A stretch of DNA of 64,000 nucleotides, taken from assembly GCA_965242785.1 (NCBI GenBank), contig CBDETA010000004.1, forward strand, positions 558,001 through 622,000. The letters run 5' to 3'. A model generated the notes under the pieces. The model was not told the DNA's origin and did no database searches. It saw only the letters and a program-made list of their open reading frames with translations. The stretch's first letter is position 1. Each line of letters starts with the position of its first letter. The position numbers and the translations under genes are program-made. The DNA comes from Maricaulis sp965242785. GTDB taxonomy: Bacteria; Pseudomonadota; Alphaproteobacteria; Caulobacterales; Maricaulaceae. Of this stretch, positions 14,443-22,621 are shown in pieces.

Positions 14443-15055
14443 GGACCAGGACCCAGTTGGGATTGCGACTGTCGGTGCGGCGCTCGAAGACCCAGTCCTC
14501 GTGCACGGTCGCCAGACGGGAAAAGTCGCCGCTGATCACCTTGCCGTCGGCATCGCGGGTTTCGGTCGCGATCTCGCTGTCGAAATGAACCTTGATCATC
14601 GCGACATTGTTTTCGTGCGAGGCTTCGGTGATCTCGGCCTTGCGGATGCGCTCGACTTCCGTCTTCACGGTTTCACCGCGCGTTTCGCGCTGGGCGATCG
14701 CGGCGTCATAGCGGTCAAAGACCTTGGGGCCGAGCAGCGGCTTGAGCGCTGCGCGGTCACCCTTGGCGAAGGACTCCACGATCATCTCATAGGCCTTTCG
14801 GGCGCCATCGGTGAAGCGTTCCGGGTCGAAACTGCTGTCATGCTGGGCAATGGCTTCCAGACCGGCCGCCGCCGGGCCTTCAAAAGCCGGGCGCAGATGG
14901 CTGGCGGCGGCATCGCCGGCGCGCTTGGCCGGATCGAGTTCGCGCGGCGCCGGGGCCTCCATATGGCCCTCCCGGCGACCCAGGACGGAATAGAGCCGGA
15001 TCGCGAAGAAGACTGCGATTGCGCCGAATAGCAGGGTCGAAAGGAGTTCGAACAT
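14426..15055 (-). CDS. Tim44-like domain protein (TimA)
   Basis: A 209-residue protein with one N-terminal membrane helix (LLSTLLFGAIAVFFAIRLY) and a Tim44-like C-terminal domain (FTDGARKAYEMIVESFAKGDRAALKPLLGPKVFDRY... TVHEDWVFERR). Bacterial TimA proteins are related to the mitochondrial import motor subunit; their role is unclear, though they often neighbour secB. Here secB is divergent, with 189 bases between starts. The ATG at 15055 puts the membrane helix at residue 5. A further upstream start would add 17 non-conserved residues. Confidence 0.88.
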   Translation of the reverse strand: MFELLSTLLFGAIAVFFAIRLYSVLGRREGHMEAPAPRELDPAKRAGDAAASHLRPAFEGPAAAGLEAIAQHDSSFDPERFTDGARKAYEMIVESFAKGDRAALKPLLGPKVFDRYDAAIAQRETRGETVKTEVERIRKAEITEASHENNVAMIKVHFDSEIATETRDADGKVISGDFSRLATVHEDWVFERRTDSRNPNWVLVRVATA

Positions 15056-15244
15056 CAAACCGTCGCCTGTTTGCCGGTAAGTCAATTGAACTAGATATAG
15101 GCTCAATTCGCGTCGGCGTCAGCCATGCAGCTGTGGTCCTGCTGCCTTGCCGCGGCGTGGCGTGCATGCTAACGGGCCCGGCTTGTTTCCTTGCAGTGCC
15201 CCTAGGGGCCGCATTCGTTTTACCTGACCCATCCGGGGACCCAT

Positions 15245-15772
15245 ATGACCGACGCACCGTCCACGCCCGCCGCCAACCCGAACCCGCAAGGCCCGCAACT
15301 GCGCGTGCTCGCCCAGTATGTGAAGGATCTGTCCTTTGAAAATCCGGGCGCGCCGGACACGCTGCGTCCGGGCCAGCCGGCGCCGGGCATCGAGCTGTCG
15401 ATCGACGTCAAGGCGCGCGGCCTGGGCGAAGACAATTACGAAGTCGCGCTTTCGATCACGGCCCGTGCCTCGCGCGACCAGGAAGGCCAGGACGTGGTCT
15501 TCATCGCCGAGCTGACCTATGCCGGTCTGTTCCAACTGGCCGGGATCGCCGAACAGGATCGCGAACCTTTCCTGCTGATCGAGTGCCCGCGCCTGATCTT
15601 CCCGTTCGCCCGCCGCGTCCTGTCGGACACGACCCGCGACGGCAATTTCCCGCCGCTGATGCTGGACCCGGTCGATTTCGCCGGTCTTTACCGTCAGCAG
15701 CTGGCCCAGCGCGCAGCCGCCACGGGTGGCGCCGAGCCGAATGGCAATGCCGATCCGGCCGCTGCCAACTGA
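15245..15772 (+). CDS. secB: Protein-export chaperone SecB
   Basis: A tetrameric chaperone that keeps precursor proteins unfolded and hands them to SecA. The 175 residues show the SecB core: VLAQYVKDLSFENPGAP, then FIAELTYAGLFQLAGI, and LIECPRLIFPFARRVLSDTTRDGNFPPLMLDPVDF (in pieces, all in order). The C-terminal tail is alanine- and asparagine-rich. It is divergent from tim44 and ends seven bases before the convergent dnaQ stop. Confidence 0.95.
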   Translation: MTDAPSTPAANPNPQGPQLRVLAQYVKDLSFENPGAPDTLRPGQPAPGIELSIDVKARGLGEDNYEVALSITARASRDQEGQDVVFIAELTYAGLFQLAGIAEQDREPFLLIECPRLIFPFARRVLSDTTRDGNFPPLMLDPVDFAGLYRQQLAQRAAATGGAEPNGNADPAAAN

Positions 15773-15779
15773 TTGACGG

Positions 15780-16475
15780 TCAGCTGAGTTTCAGCTGTTT
15801 CCAGAGCGCGTTCTCGCCCATCTCGTCGATAAAGGCGGCATGGGCGGCGCGCTCTTCGTCTGTCTGGCGCCGGTTGAGCGGACGCGGACGCGACGGTCGG
15901 GCCGGGAACTGGACCTTGCCGCCGGCATCCTCGCCCTCGCGGCCGGACAGGTCGAGCGCGCGCGTGCGCCCGCCGGTCAGTTCCAGATAAACCTCGGCCA
16001 GAAGACGCGCATCGATCAGGGCGCCGTGCACATCGCGCGTTTCCAGCGAAATATCGAAGCGCTTGCACAGGGCATCCAGCGAAACATAGGAGCCGGGAAA
16101 CTTGGCCCGGGCGATACGCGCGGTGTCCTTGAACCGGTCATCGGGATAGATGTCCCGCCCCAGGCGCTTGAGCTCCATGTTGATGAAGCCGCGATCGAAG
16201 GGCGCGTTGTGGGCGACCAGGATGGCATCACCGACAAAATCGACGAAATCTTGGGCGATCTCCTCGAACAAGGGCTTGTCGGCCAGGAATTCGGTCGTCA
16301 GACCGGTGATCTCGACCACTTCCTTGGGCACGTCGCGCTGGGGATTGACGTAGGCATGGAAAGTCTTGCCGGTGGGGATGCAGTCGATCACCTCGACACA
16401 GCCAATCTCGGTGATCCGGTCGCCCGTATTGGGGTCCAGACCGGTGGTTTCAGTGTCGAAGACAATTTCCCGCAT
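15780..16475 (-). CDS. dnaQ: DNA polymerase III subunit epsilon (proofreading exonuclease)
   Basis: The 3'-5' exonuclease of the replicase. The 231-residue protein has the DEDDh motifs: DTETTG at 7-12, VAHNAPFDRGF and VHGALIDARLLAEVY. The C-terminal 60 residues are basic and proline-rich and end in a conserved-looking ALWKQLKL, which should contact the alpha subunit. It is the last gene of the reverse run ppsR-maf-aroE-coaE-dnaQ, 38 bases after coaE, in the direction leaving the origin. Confidence 0.95.
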   Translation of the reverse strand: MREIVFDTETTGLDPNTGDRITEIGCVEVIDCIPTGKTFHAYVNPQRDVPKEVVEITGLTTEFLADKPLFEEIAQDFVDFVGDAILVAHNAPFDRGFINMELKRLGRDIYPDDRFKDTARIARAKFPGSYVSLDALCKRFDISLETRDVHGALIDARLLAEVYLELTGGRTRALDLSGREGEDAGGKVQFPARPSRPRPLNRRQTDEERAAHAAFIDEMGENALWKQLKLS

Positions 16476-16513
16476 ATTCGCCCCTGCCTGCCCGACCGGC
16501 GGCCCGTGCCGGT

Positions 16514-17107
16514 CTAGCTGGATGTCGCCAGTGCCTGGATGATGTCGTCGACCTGGCGGCGCGCATCGTCGATCCCGCCCGAGGTTTCGACGACAAAATC
16601 AGCCTTTTCGAGCTTGATCGAATCAGCCGTTTGACGGGCGATTATGGCGTCCAGCTTCTCCGCCGTCATGCCCGGACGCTGCAAGACGCGGGCGCGCCGG
16701 ACAGCGTCGGGCGCGTGGACGACGACGATCGTGTCGACAAGCGCGTCACCGCCTGTTTCGAACAGGAGCGGGATGTCCAGGACCGCCAGAGCGGCATCCT
16801 CGGCTCGGGCCTCTGCCAGAAAAACCTCCCGGGCCTGGCTGACCAGCGGATGCACGATGGCCTCGAGCCGCTCGAAACCCGTCGGATCATCCCGCAGCAT
16901 CTGCGACAGGCGTGCGCGGTCGATGGCGCCGTCGACAGCACTGCCCGGAAAGGCCTCACCCACGGGCTTTACCGCAGCTCCTCCAGGGGCATAGAGCGCG
17001 TGGACACAGGCATCGCTGTCAAACACGGGTATTCCGGACTCCCGGAACAGGCTCGCCGTGGCGGACTTCCCCATGCCGATGGAGCCGGTGAGCCCGATGA
17101 TCTTCAT
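16514..17107 (-). CDS. coaE: Dephospho-CoA kinase
   Basis: Catalyses the last step of coenzyme A synthesis, phosphorylating the 3'-hydroxyl of dephospho-CoA. The 197 residues carry the P-loop GSIGMGKS at 8-15, the DSDACVHALY substrate region, LEAIVHPLV and the LLFETGGDALVD segment. Its ATG overlaps the end of aroE by four bases (ATGA), a sign of coupled translation. Confidence 0.93.
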   Translation of the reverse strand: MKIIGLTGSIGMGKSATASLFRESGIPVFDSDACVHALYAPGGAAVKPVGEAFPGSAVDGAIDRARLSQMLRDDPTGFERLEAIVHPLVSQAREVFLAEARAEDAALAVLDIPLLFETGGDALVDTIVVVHAPDAVRRARVLQRPGMTAEKLDAIIARQTADSIKLEKADFVVETSGGIDDARRQVDDIIQALATSS

Positions 17108-17952
17108 GATCTTGCGCCCAGAGCGGCCAACAAGGGTGTTCGGACATCGAGGTCTGCCGGCGCCGGGACATTGTAGAAGGCTTCAAAACTGGGCCGGGCC
17201 TGGCCGATGAGCATGTCCAGACCATCCACGGTACTGAGACCCGCGGCGCGCGCGCCTGTCATGAAGGCCGTGTCGAGCGGCGTGTAGATGCTGTCGAAAG
17301 CCATCGCTCCGGACCGGGCCCGGGACCAGTCCAGCGTCAACTGGCTGCTGCCATTGAGGCCGAGCGAGGTGGCATTGACGATGAGATCAGCGGACTCCAG
17401 CACGCTGTCACGCTGGTCCCAGTCAATCACGGCGGCCATGGGCGCCAGTTCCGAGCGGAGGTGTTCGGCCCGCTCGCGGCTGCGATTTGTCAGGATGAGG
17501 CGGGAGATTCCGGATGTCAGGAGCGCATAGACCAGCGCGCGGGCAGCGCCACCGGCGCCCAGGATCAGCGCAGTCGATTGTTTATACGGTATCCGGGCAG
17601 GTTTGAGGGCGGCCAGAAAGCCCGTGGCATCGGTGTTGTCCGCGTGGATTTTGCCATCGATGAATGTCAGGAGGTTGGCCGCACCGATCGCAGCCGCGGC
17701 GCGGGTCCGGGTGTCAGCAATGGCCAAGGCCGTTTCCTTGTGCGGCAGGGTCACATTGAGACCTGCCGCCTGGGATTGCGACAGCCCCCGCGCGAAGGCT
17801 TCAAAACCAACCGGTCTGACACGGAATGGGGCGTATTGCGCGTCCAGGTGCAGGGCCTCGATCCACAAACTCATCAGGTGCGGAGACAATGAGTGTGCAA
17901 TCGGATCACCGACAACGCCGGCAAAGCGGCTGGCGCCGGTCGGAACCGTCAT
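17104..17952 (-). CDS. aroE: Shikimate 5-dehydrogenase
   Basis: NADP-dependent reduction of 3-dehydroshikimate in aromatic amino-acid synthesis. The 282 residues show GDPIAHSLSPHLMSLW, the catalytic lysine in NVTLPHKE (Lys72), the paired Asp in DNTDATGF (Asp108), the nucleotide loop ILGAGGAARAL and NRSRERAEHL. Standard single-domain length. Four-base overlaps with both maf upstream and coaE downstream place it firmly in the operon. Confidence 0.93.
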   Translation of the reverse strand: MTVPTGASRFAGVVGDPIAHSLSPHLMSLWIEALHLDAQYAPFRVRPVGFEAFARGLSQSQAAGLNVTLPHKETALAIADTRTRAAAAIGAANLLTFIDGKIHADNTDATGFLAALKPARIPYKQSTALILGAGGAARALVYALLTSGISRLILTNRSRERAEHLRSELAPMAAVIDWDQRDSVLESADLIVNATSLGLNGSSQLTLDWSRARSGAMAFDSIYTPLDTAFMTGARAAGLSTVDGLDMLIGQARPSFEAFYNVPAPADLDVRTPLLAALGARS

Positions 17953-18539
17953 GAAACCAGGGCTCCGTGCTGACGCAGGGCCTGCAGGAGCGGGATCAAG
18001 GGCAGGCCGAGAATGGCGTAATAATCACCTTCCACCCGTTCAAAAAGCTGAGCGCCCAGCCCTTCATAGGCATAAGCCCCGACACTGGCGGTGAGGGCAA
18101 ATCCGGCCCGTTCGAGATAGGTGTCGAGAAACGCGTCGGAAAAATCTCGCACGTGCAGGGTGGATGTCTGGGAGTGGGTCCAGACCGGTGCGCCATCGCA
18201 ATAAAGCGCGAGGCCGGAGTGCAGATAGTGCTGGCGCCCACGCATCGTCATCAGGCGTTCGCGAGCCAGATCGGCGCGCGGCAGCTTGTCCAGAAGGGCG
18301 CCATCGAGCTCCATGGTCTGGTCCGCACCCAGGACGAGTTTGCCAGGATGTTTCCGGGACACGGCTTCCGCCTTGGCCTCTCCAAGAACCAGCGCCATGT
18401 CGACGGGGCTGAGATCGCAGCGCTCGGCCTTGATCACGGCCTCATCCACATCAGGCTTGATAACCGTGAAAGTAACGCCGGCGGACTCAAGGACCTGACG
18501 GCGAATGGCGCTGCCAGAGGCCAGGACGAAATCGCGCAT
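17949..18539 (-). CDS. maf: Maf-family nucleotide pyrophosphatase
   Basis: A 196-residue Maf/YceF-type protein that hydrolyses non-canonical or modified nucleoside triphosphates. The N-terminal LASGSAIRRQVLESAG and ADQTMELDG motifs are present, as are SVGAYAYEGLGAQLFERVEGDYYAILGLPL residues in order. The substrate preference between the Maf and YceF branches cannot be fixed here. The start shares one base with the ppsR stop (TGATG) and the end overlaps aroE by four bases. Confidence 0.9.
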   Translation of the reverse strand: MRDFVLASGSAIRRQVLESAGVTFTVIKPDVDEAVIKAERCDLSPVDMALVLGEAKAEAVSRKHPGKLVLGADQTMELDGALLDKLPRADLARERLMTMRGRQHYLHSGLALYCDGAPVWTHSQTSTLHVRDFSDAFLDTYLERAGFALTASVGAYAYEGLGAQLFERVEGDYYAILGLPLIPLLQALRQHGALVS

Positions 18540-19378
18540 CAGCCCTTGCTCCGCTTTTCATTGAGAAGATTGATGATCTTTGCGGCCGTTTCCTCAATGG
18601 ACCGGCGTGTCACATCGATCGTCGCCCATTTGTATTTCGCAAACAACCGCTTGGCGTGGAGGATTTCGTCGCGGACGGCGAAGTCATCGATATAGTCTGT
18701 GTCGCGATCCTCGTTGAGACTCAAGAGCCGGTTGCGACGGATCTGGACAATCCGCTCGGGCGAGGCCGTCAGGCCGACAACCAGGGGATTGCGAAGCTTG
18801 TAGATCGCATCCGGCAGGGGCACGCCCTTGACCAGGGGAATATTGGCAGCCCGAAAACCGCGATGCGCCAGATAGATGGAAGTCGGGGTCTTCGAGGTCC
18901 GGCTCACACCCAGCAGCACGATGTCGGCCGCCTCATAATCCTCACCCTGGCCATCATCATGGGCCATAGCGAAGTTCAGGGCATCGATCCGGCGGTAGTA
19001 CTCGGCATCCAGGGAACGCTGGGCGCCGGCGCGGCTTGCTGCAGGGCGCCCCAGATAGGCACTCAGCGTGGCCAGCATGGGATCAAGCACGGCAATTGCC
19101 GGAATTCCCAGCTCGACACACTTGGTTTCAAGCTCGCGGCGCAGGTCGAGATTGACGATCGTATACATGACGACGCCGGGATAGGCCGCGACCTCATCGA
19201 ACACGCGATCCATCTGCCGGGATGAGCGCACCAGGGCATAAAGATGTTCCAGGGGCGCCGTGCCCTCGAACTGGGCGACTGACGCGCGCATCACCTCCAT
19301 CAAGGTCTCGCCCGTGGAGTCGGAGACCATGTGGATATGGAAACAGGTCTCGAAGGCGTGGTTCTGCGGCGCGGACAT
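18539..19378 (-). CDS. ppsR: Bifunctional kinase/pyrophosphorylase regulating PEP synthase or PPDK (DUF299)
   Basis: A 279-residue protein of the PpsR family, which switches phosphoenolpyruvate synthase or pyruvate phosphate dikinase on and off by phosphorylation of a threonine. Signatures seen: FHIHMVSDSTGETL at the start and the P-loop-like LGVSRTSKTPTSIYLA with YKLRNPLVVGLTASPERI. In Caulobacter the gene next to the replication origin opposite hemE (called RP001) is of this family, and the same arrangement is seen here. The ATG at 19378 was chosen; 14 more codons are open upstream into the origin region. Confidence 0.9.
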   Translation of the reverse strand: MSAPQNHAFETCFHIHMVSDSTGETLMEVMRASVAQFEGTAPLEHLYALVRSSRQMDRVFDEVAAYPGVVMYTIVNLDLRRELETKCVELGIPAIAVLDPMLATLSAYLGRPAASRAGAQRSLDAEYYRRIDALNFAMAHDDGQGEDYEAADIVLLGVSRTSKTPTSIYLAHRGFRAANIPLVKGVPLPDAIYKLRNPLVVGLTASPERIVQIRRNRLLSLNEDRDTDYIDDFAVRDEILHAKRLFAKYKWATIDVTRRSIEETAAKIINLLNEKRSKG

Positions 19379-19402
19379 GTCGGCTCCCGTGGCGGATAGG
19401 CG

Positions 19403-19417
19403 TTTACGATTTGTTAA
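19403..19417. promoter_or_regulatory. CtrA-like box with one mismatch in the candidate origin
   Basis: TTTA-N7-TTAA (TTTACGATTTGTTAA) is one base from TTAA-N7-TTAA. It lies 25-39 bases upstream of the ppsR ATG, at the ppsR edge of the candidate origin. In Caulobacter, CtrA bound to such sites in the origin silences replication. Here only one near match is seen. Confidence 0.35.
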
Positions 19418-19802
19418 CAAACGGGGAAAACCCGGGGCAAGTCAGAAGCAGGAAATCCGGCCTGTGGGTAGTGCCCGGTCTTACTCGCGCCAACCAACAG
19501 AAGTTTCCACACGCTTCGGAGCTGTTGGCAAGCCTGTGGAGGCATTTTCGCAGTTCACGGCAGAAACCGCTTTTTCAGCCAATTCCTCACATTCGGTATC
19601 TGTAGCAAGCTGTTGTTTTTTATTTAGTCTGGAGATTTTTCCCAGGTCTGTTGATATCCGGGTGTTGAAGCCTTTTCAGGTAAATTGAACATGTCGATTA
19701 CGGTATGACCGGCGGCTTCCACACCATCCACGCCCCCAACAAACACAACAATTCAATTATATTGTTTTGAAGGGATAAGAGGGGCGGGGTGAAAAGGACG
19801 CA

Positions 19803-19831
19803 TTGATCCTTTCAGCGGCGGTGCCTAATCA
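19803..19831 (+). promoter_or_regulatory. Putative hemE promoter giving a leaderless mRNA
   Basis: TTGATC (19803-19808), 17 bases, then TAATCA (19826-19831). The expected start of transcription falls at about 19838, which is the A of the hemE ATG. No Shine-Dalgarno is present before hemE, which fits a leaderless transcript. Confidence 0.4.
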
Positions 19832-19837
19832 GACGGC

Positions 19838-20878
19838 ATGACAAAGCTTTCGGAAAAGCCGCTGCTCGCGGTGCTCAAGGGTCAGTCCCTTTCAACGCCC
19901 CCCGTCTGGCTGATGCGGCAAGCGGGCCGTTATCTGGCCGAGTACCAGGAAGTCAGGGCGCAGGCGGGTGACTTCATCAAATTCTGTTTCTCTCCCGATC
20001 TGGCAGCAGAAGTGACTCTGCAGCCGATCCGGCGTTTCGGGTTTGATGCTGCGATCCTGTTTGCCGACATCCTGCTGATCCCGATCGCCCTGGGCCGTCG
20101 GGTCTGGTTCGAGCCGGGCGAGGGACCGAGACTGGATCCGTTTGATCCGACCCAGTTCGAGAGTCTGGAACAGGGCCGCGTGGCAGAGGTGCTCGGACCG
20201 GTGGGTGAAACCCTCAGGCGGGTCGCACCTGAATTGCCGGACGAGACGACGCTGATCGGCTTTGCCGGAGCACCCTGGACCGTGGCGACCTACATGATCG
20301 AGGGCGGCGGGTCCAAGGACCGGTTTTCAGCGCGGGTTGCGGCCTGGCAGCACCCTGAAGCCTTTGATGGCATGATGGACCGGATTGCCGATGCGACGGC
20401 GGAATACCTGGTCATGCAGGCCCATTGCGGCGCCGAGGTGCTGAAGATTTTCGACAGCTGGGCCGAGGGTCTTCCCGAGCCGCTGTTCGAGCGGGTGGTG
20501 ATCCGGCCGACCAAGCGCATTGTTGATGCCGTGCGAGCAGCGGGTGTGACGGTTCCGATCATCGGCTTCCCGCGTGGCGCTGGCGCCTTCTATGGCCGGT
20601 ATGCCCGGGAAACGGGGATAACCGCGATTGCCCTGGATACCGGGATGGATCCCGTCTGGGCACAATCCATCCTGCCTGAGGGCATGCCGGTTCAGGGGCA
20701 TCTGGATCCGGCAGCCTTGCGGGCCGGCGGACAGGCGCTCGACCAGGAAACAGATCGATTGCTGGACGCATGGGCAGGTCGGCCCCATGTTTTCAACTTG
20801 GGTCACGGTATTACGCCCGATGTTCCGGTTGATCATGTGCACCAGTTGCTCAATCGAATCCGGAGCCGGGCCGGCTGA
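19838..20878 (+). CDS. hemE: Uroporphyrinogen decarboxylase
   Basis: Converts uroporphyrinogen III to coproporphyrinogen III in haem synthesis. The 346-residue protein has the N-terminal signature PPVWLMRQAGRYL, the second signature near ETTLIGFAGAPWTVATYMIEG (in order), and FNLGHGITPDVPVDHV at the end. It is the first gene rightward from the candidate origin and is followed after 11 bases by hemH and then hemJ, so three haem steps are grouped. Confidence 0.96.
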   Translation: MTKLSEKPLLAVLKGQSLSTPPVWLMRQAGRYLAEYQEVRAQAGDFIKFCFSPDLAAEVTLQPIRRFGFDAAILFADILLIPIALGRRVWFEPGEGPRLDPFDPTQFESLEQGRVAEVLGPVGETLRRVAPELPDETTLIGFAGAPWTVATYMIEGGGSKDRFSARVAAWQHPEAFDGMMDRIADATAEYLVMQAHCGAEVLKIFDSWAEGLPEPLFERVVIRPTKRIVDAVRAAGVTVPIIGFPRGAGAFYGRYARETGITAIALDTGMDPVWAQSILPEGMPVQGHLDPAALRAGGQALDQETDRLLDAWAGRPHVFNLGHGITPDVPVDHVHQLLNRIRSRAG

Positions 20879-20889
20879 CGGAGTGAGAC

Positions 20890-21942
20890 GTGGACGCTCG
20901 CCGAAAACTTGCTGTTGTTTTGTTCAATCTGGGCGGTCCGGACGACCAGGATGATGTGAAACCCTTTCTGCGGAACCTGTTCCGCGATCCGGCCATCATC
21001 CAGGCTCCGGGTCTGGTGCGTGAAGGTCTGGCCTGGCTGATCTCGACCACACGGGCGAAGGAAGCAAAGGCCAATTACGCCAAGATGGGCGGCGGCTCGC
21101 CGCTCCTGCACGAGACGCAGAAGCAGGCGGCTGCGCTTAAAACCCAGCTGCGGGCCCGGCTGCCGGATTGGGACATCAGGATCTGGCCGGCCATGCGCTA
21201 CTGGAATCCGTTGACCGAGGATGTGGCGGCGGAGGTTCGCGCCTGGGCACCTGATGAATGCGTGCTGTTGCCGCTCTATCCGCAATTTTCGACAACCACG
21301 ACCGCAAGCTCACTGAAACGCTGGCGGGATGCCGGTGGTCCGGAGACCCGGGCTGTGTGTTGCTATCCCACCGAACCTGCCTTTCTGGACGCTCATGCGG
21401 CCTTGATCCGGAAGGCCTGGGAACAGGCCGGGCGGCCGGAGCAGGTGCGATTGCTGTTTTCGGCGCATGGTCTGCCCAAGAAGGTGATCGATGGCGGCGA
21501 TCCCTATCAGTGGCAGGTCGAAAAGACGGTTGCCGAGCTGATGCCACAATTGCCGGAGTTTCCGGATTGGCAGATCTGTTATCAGAGCCGCGTCGGTCCG
21601 CTGGAATGGATCGGTCCCGCGACGGATGAAGCCATTCGGCAGGCTGCACATGATGGCAAGGCGGGCGTGATGGTCTGCCCGATCGCCTTTGTGTCTGAAC
21701 ACATCGAGACCCTGGTCGAGCTGGATGAGGAATATGCGGAAGTCGCCGATGAGGTGGGCCTGAAAACCTATGTCCGGGTTCCGGCCCTGGGTGATGACGA
21801 GGTCTTCATTGAAAGTCTCGCCAATCTGGTCGACTCTGCCCTCAAGCGGGAGCCTGGACTGGCGCCGGACGGTGGCCAGCGGATCTGTCCGCGAGCATGG
21901 GGGGCGTGCCCGTGCGCTGAAAGGGAAATGGCAGGCAGATGA
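20890..21942 (+). CDS. hemH: Ferrochelatase
   Basis: Inserts ferrous iron into protoporphyrin IX. The 350 residues contain VVLFNLGGPD at the start, the active His in LLFSAHGLPKKVI, and CPIAFVSEHIETLVELDEEY with the conserved Glu. The GTG at 20890 is preceded by GGAGTGAG. The last 30 residues (GQRICPRAWGACPCAERE) are cysteine-bearing and beyond the usual fold; some alphaproteobacterial ferrochelatases carry C-terminal cysteines. It overlaps hemJ by four bases. Confidence 0.95.
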   Translation: MDARRKLAVVLFNLGGPDDQDDVKPFLRNLFRDPAIIQAPGLVREGLAWLISTTRAKEAKANYAKMGGGSPLLHETQKQAAALKTQLRARLPDWDIRIWPAMRYWNPLTEDVAAEVRAWAPDECVLLPLYPQFSTTTTASSLKRWRDAGGPETRAVCCYPTEPAFLDAHAALIRKAWEQAGRPEQVRLLFSAHGLPKKVIDGGDPYQWQVEKTVAELMPQLPEFPDWQICYQSRVGPLEWIGPATDEAIRQAAHDGKAGVMVCPIAFVSEHIETLVELDEEYAEVADEVGLKTYVRVPALGDDEVFIESLANLVDSALKREPGLAPDGGQRICPRAWGACPCAEREMAGR

Positions 21943-22394
21943 TCCTGGCGGCGTATGATTGGCTCAAGGCCCTGCACATTCTGGCAATCATCGCCTGGTT
22001 GGCGGGACTGTTGTATCTGCCGCGGCTGTTTGTCTATCACTGCGGTGCCGTGCCCGGCGGCGAGCTGGACGAAACCCTGAAAATCCAGGAACGGCGGCTG
22101 CTGAAGGGCATCATGAACCCGGCCATGATCGCGGCCTGGGTGTTCGGCGTGTTGTTGATCTGGTCCAATGCGGAACGGGCCGGCGGCTGGAGCGTCTTTC
22201 TGGACTGGGCCTGGCTGGTCAAGTTTGCGGCCGTGATCGGGGTGACCGGCATTCACCACATCTATCTGGCGCGGCAGAAGCGCTTTGAAGCCGGCACGAA
22301 TGACTGGAGCGACAAGCGCTATCGCCTGTTGAATGAAATCCCCTTCGTGCTGGCCATCATCATCGTTCCGATCGTTGTTGTTGTGCTGAAATAG
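21939..22394 (+). CDS. hemJ: Protoporphyrinogen IX oxidase HemJ
   Basis: A small integral membrane protein that oxidises protoporphyrinogen IX, the step before ferrochelatase. The 151 residues have four predicted helices, the conserved His in LKALHILAIIAWLAGLLYLPRLFVYH (in order), the loop KIQERRLLKGIMNPAM, and GIHHIYLARQKRF. It overlaps hemH (ATGA), so hemE-hemH-hemJ read as one operon with the last two steps coupled. Confidence 0.93.
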   Translation: MILAAYDWLKALHILAIIAWLAGLLYLPRLFVYHCGAVPGGELDETLKIQERRLLKGIMNPAMIAAWVFGVLLIWSNAERAGGWSVFLDWAWLVKFAAVIGVTGIHHIYLARQKRFEAGTNDWSDKRYRLLNEIPFVLAIIIVPIVVVVLK

Positions 22395-22621
22395 ACAGGC
22401 GGGCGGCGGTGGTGCTTGACGCCACCGGTCGGGCATGGCAAGGCTTCGGGCAACTCCTTTCCAGGATCCTTTCTTTGCGTGACGAAGGACAAGAGTCCGA
22501 CGACGCGCCTGCCCATTCCACAATTTGCGGGTCTGACCGGCCAAACGGCACCCGTCTTGCTTGATCGACGCTGTTCCCGGTCCCGGGAGTCTCGCTCTTC
22601 ATGCCCAACCGATAGAAAATC
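22395..22621 (+). other. rho leader region
   Basis: 227 bases between hemJ and rho without a gene. It contains short inverted repeats such as CGGTGG...CCACCG near 22407-22428 and CCCGGTCCCGGG near 22576. Long leaders upstream of rho are known in other bacteria to take part in Rho autoregulation; nothing specific proves this here. Confidence 0.4.

Larger units (their letters stand above)
19379..19837. other. Candidate chromosomal replication origin (oriC) between ppsR and hemE
   Basis: A 459-base gene-free stretch, clearly more AT-rich than its surroundings, between divergent ppsR and hemE, which is the position of Cori in Caulobacter. AT-rich tracts lie at 19612-19640 and 19741-19771. DnaA-box-like sequences with mismatches to TTATCCACA are GTTTCCACA (19503-19511), GCTTCCACA (19715-19723), and TGTGGAGGC and TGTGGGTAG on the other strand near 19534 and 19463. 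A one-mismatch CtrA box lies at 19403-19417. No perfect DnaA box is visible, so the call rests mainly on synteny and composition. Confidence 0.65.
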
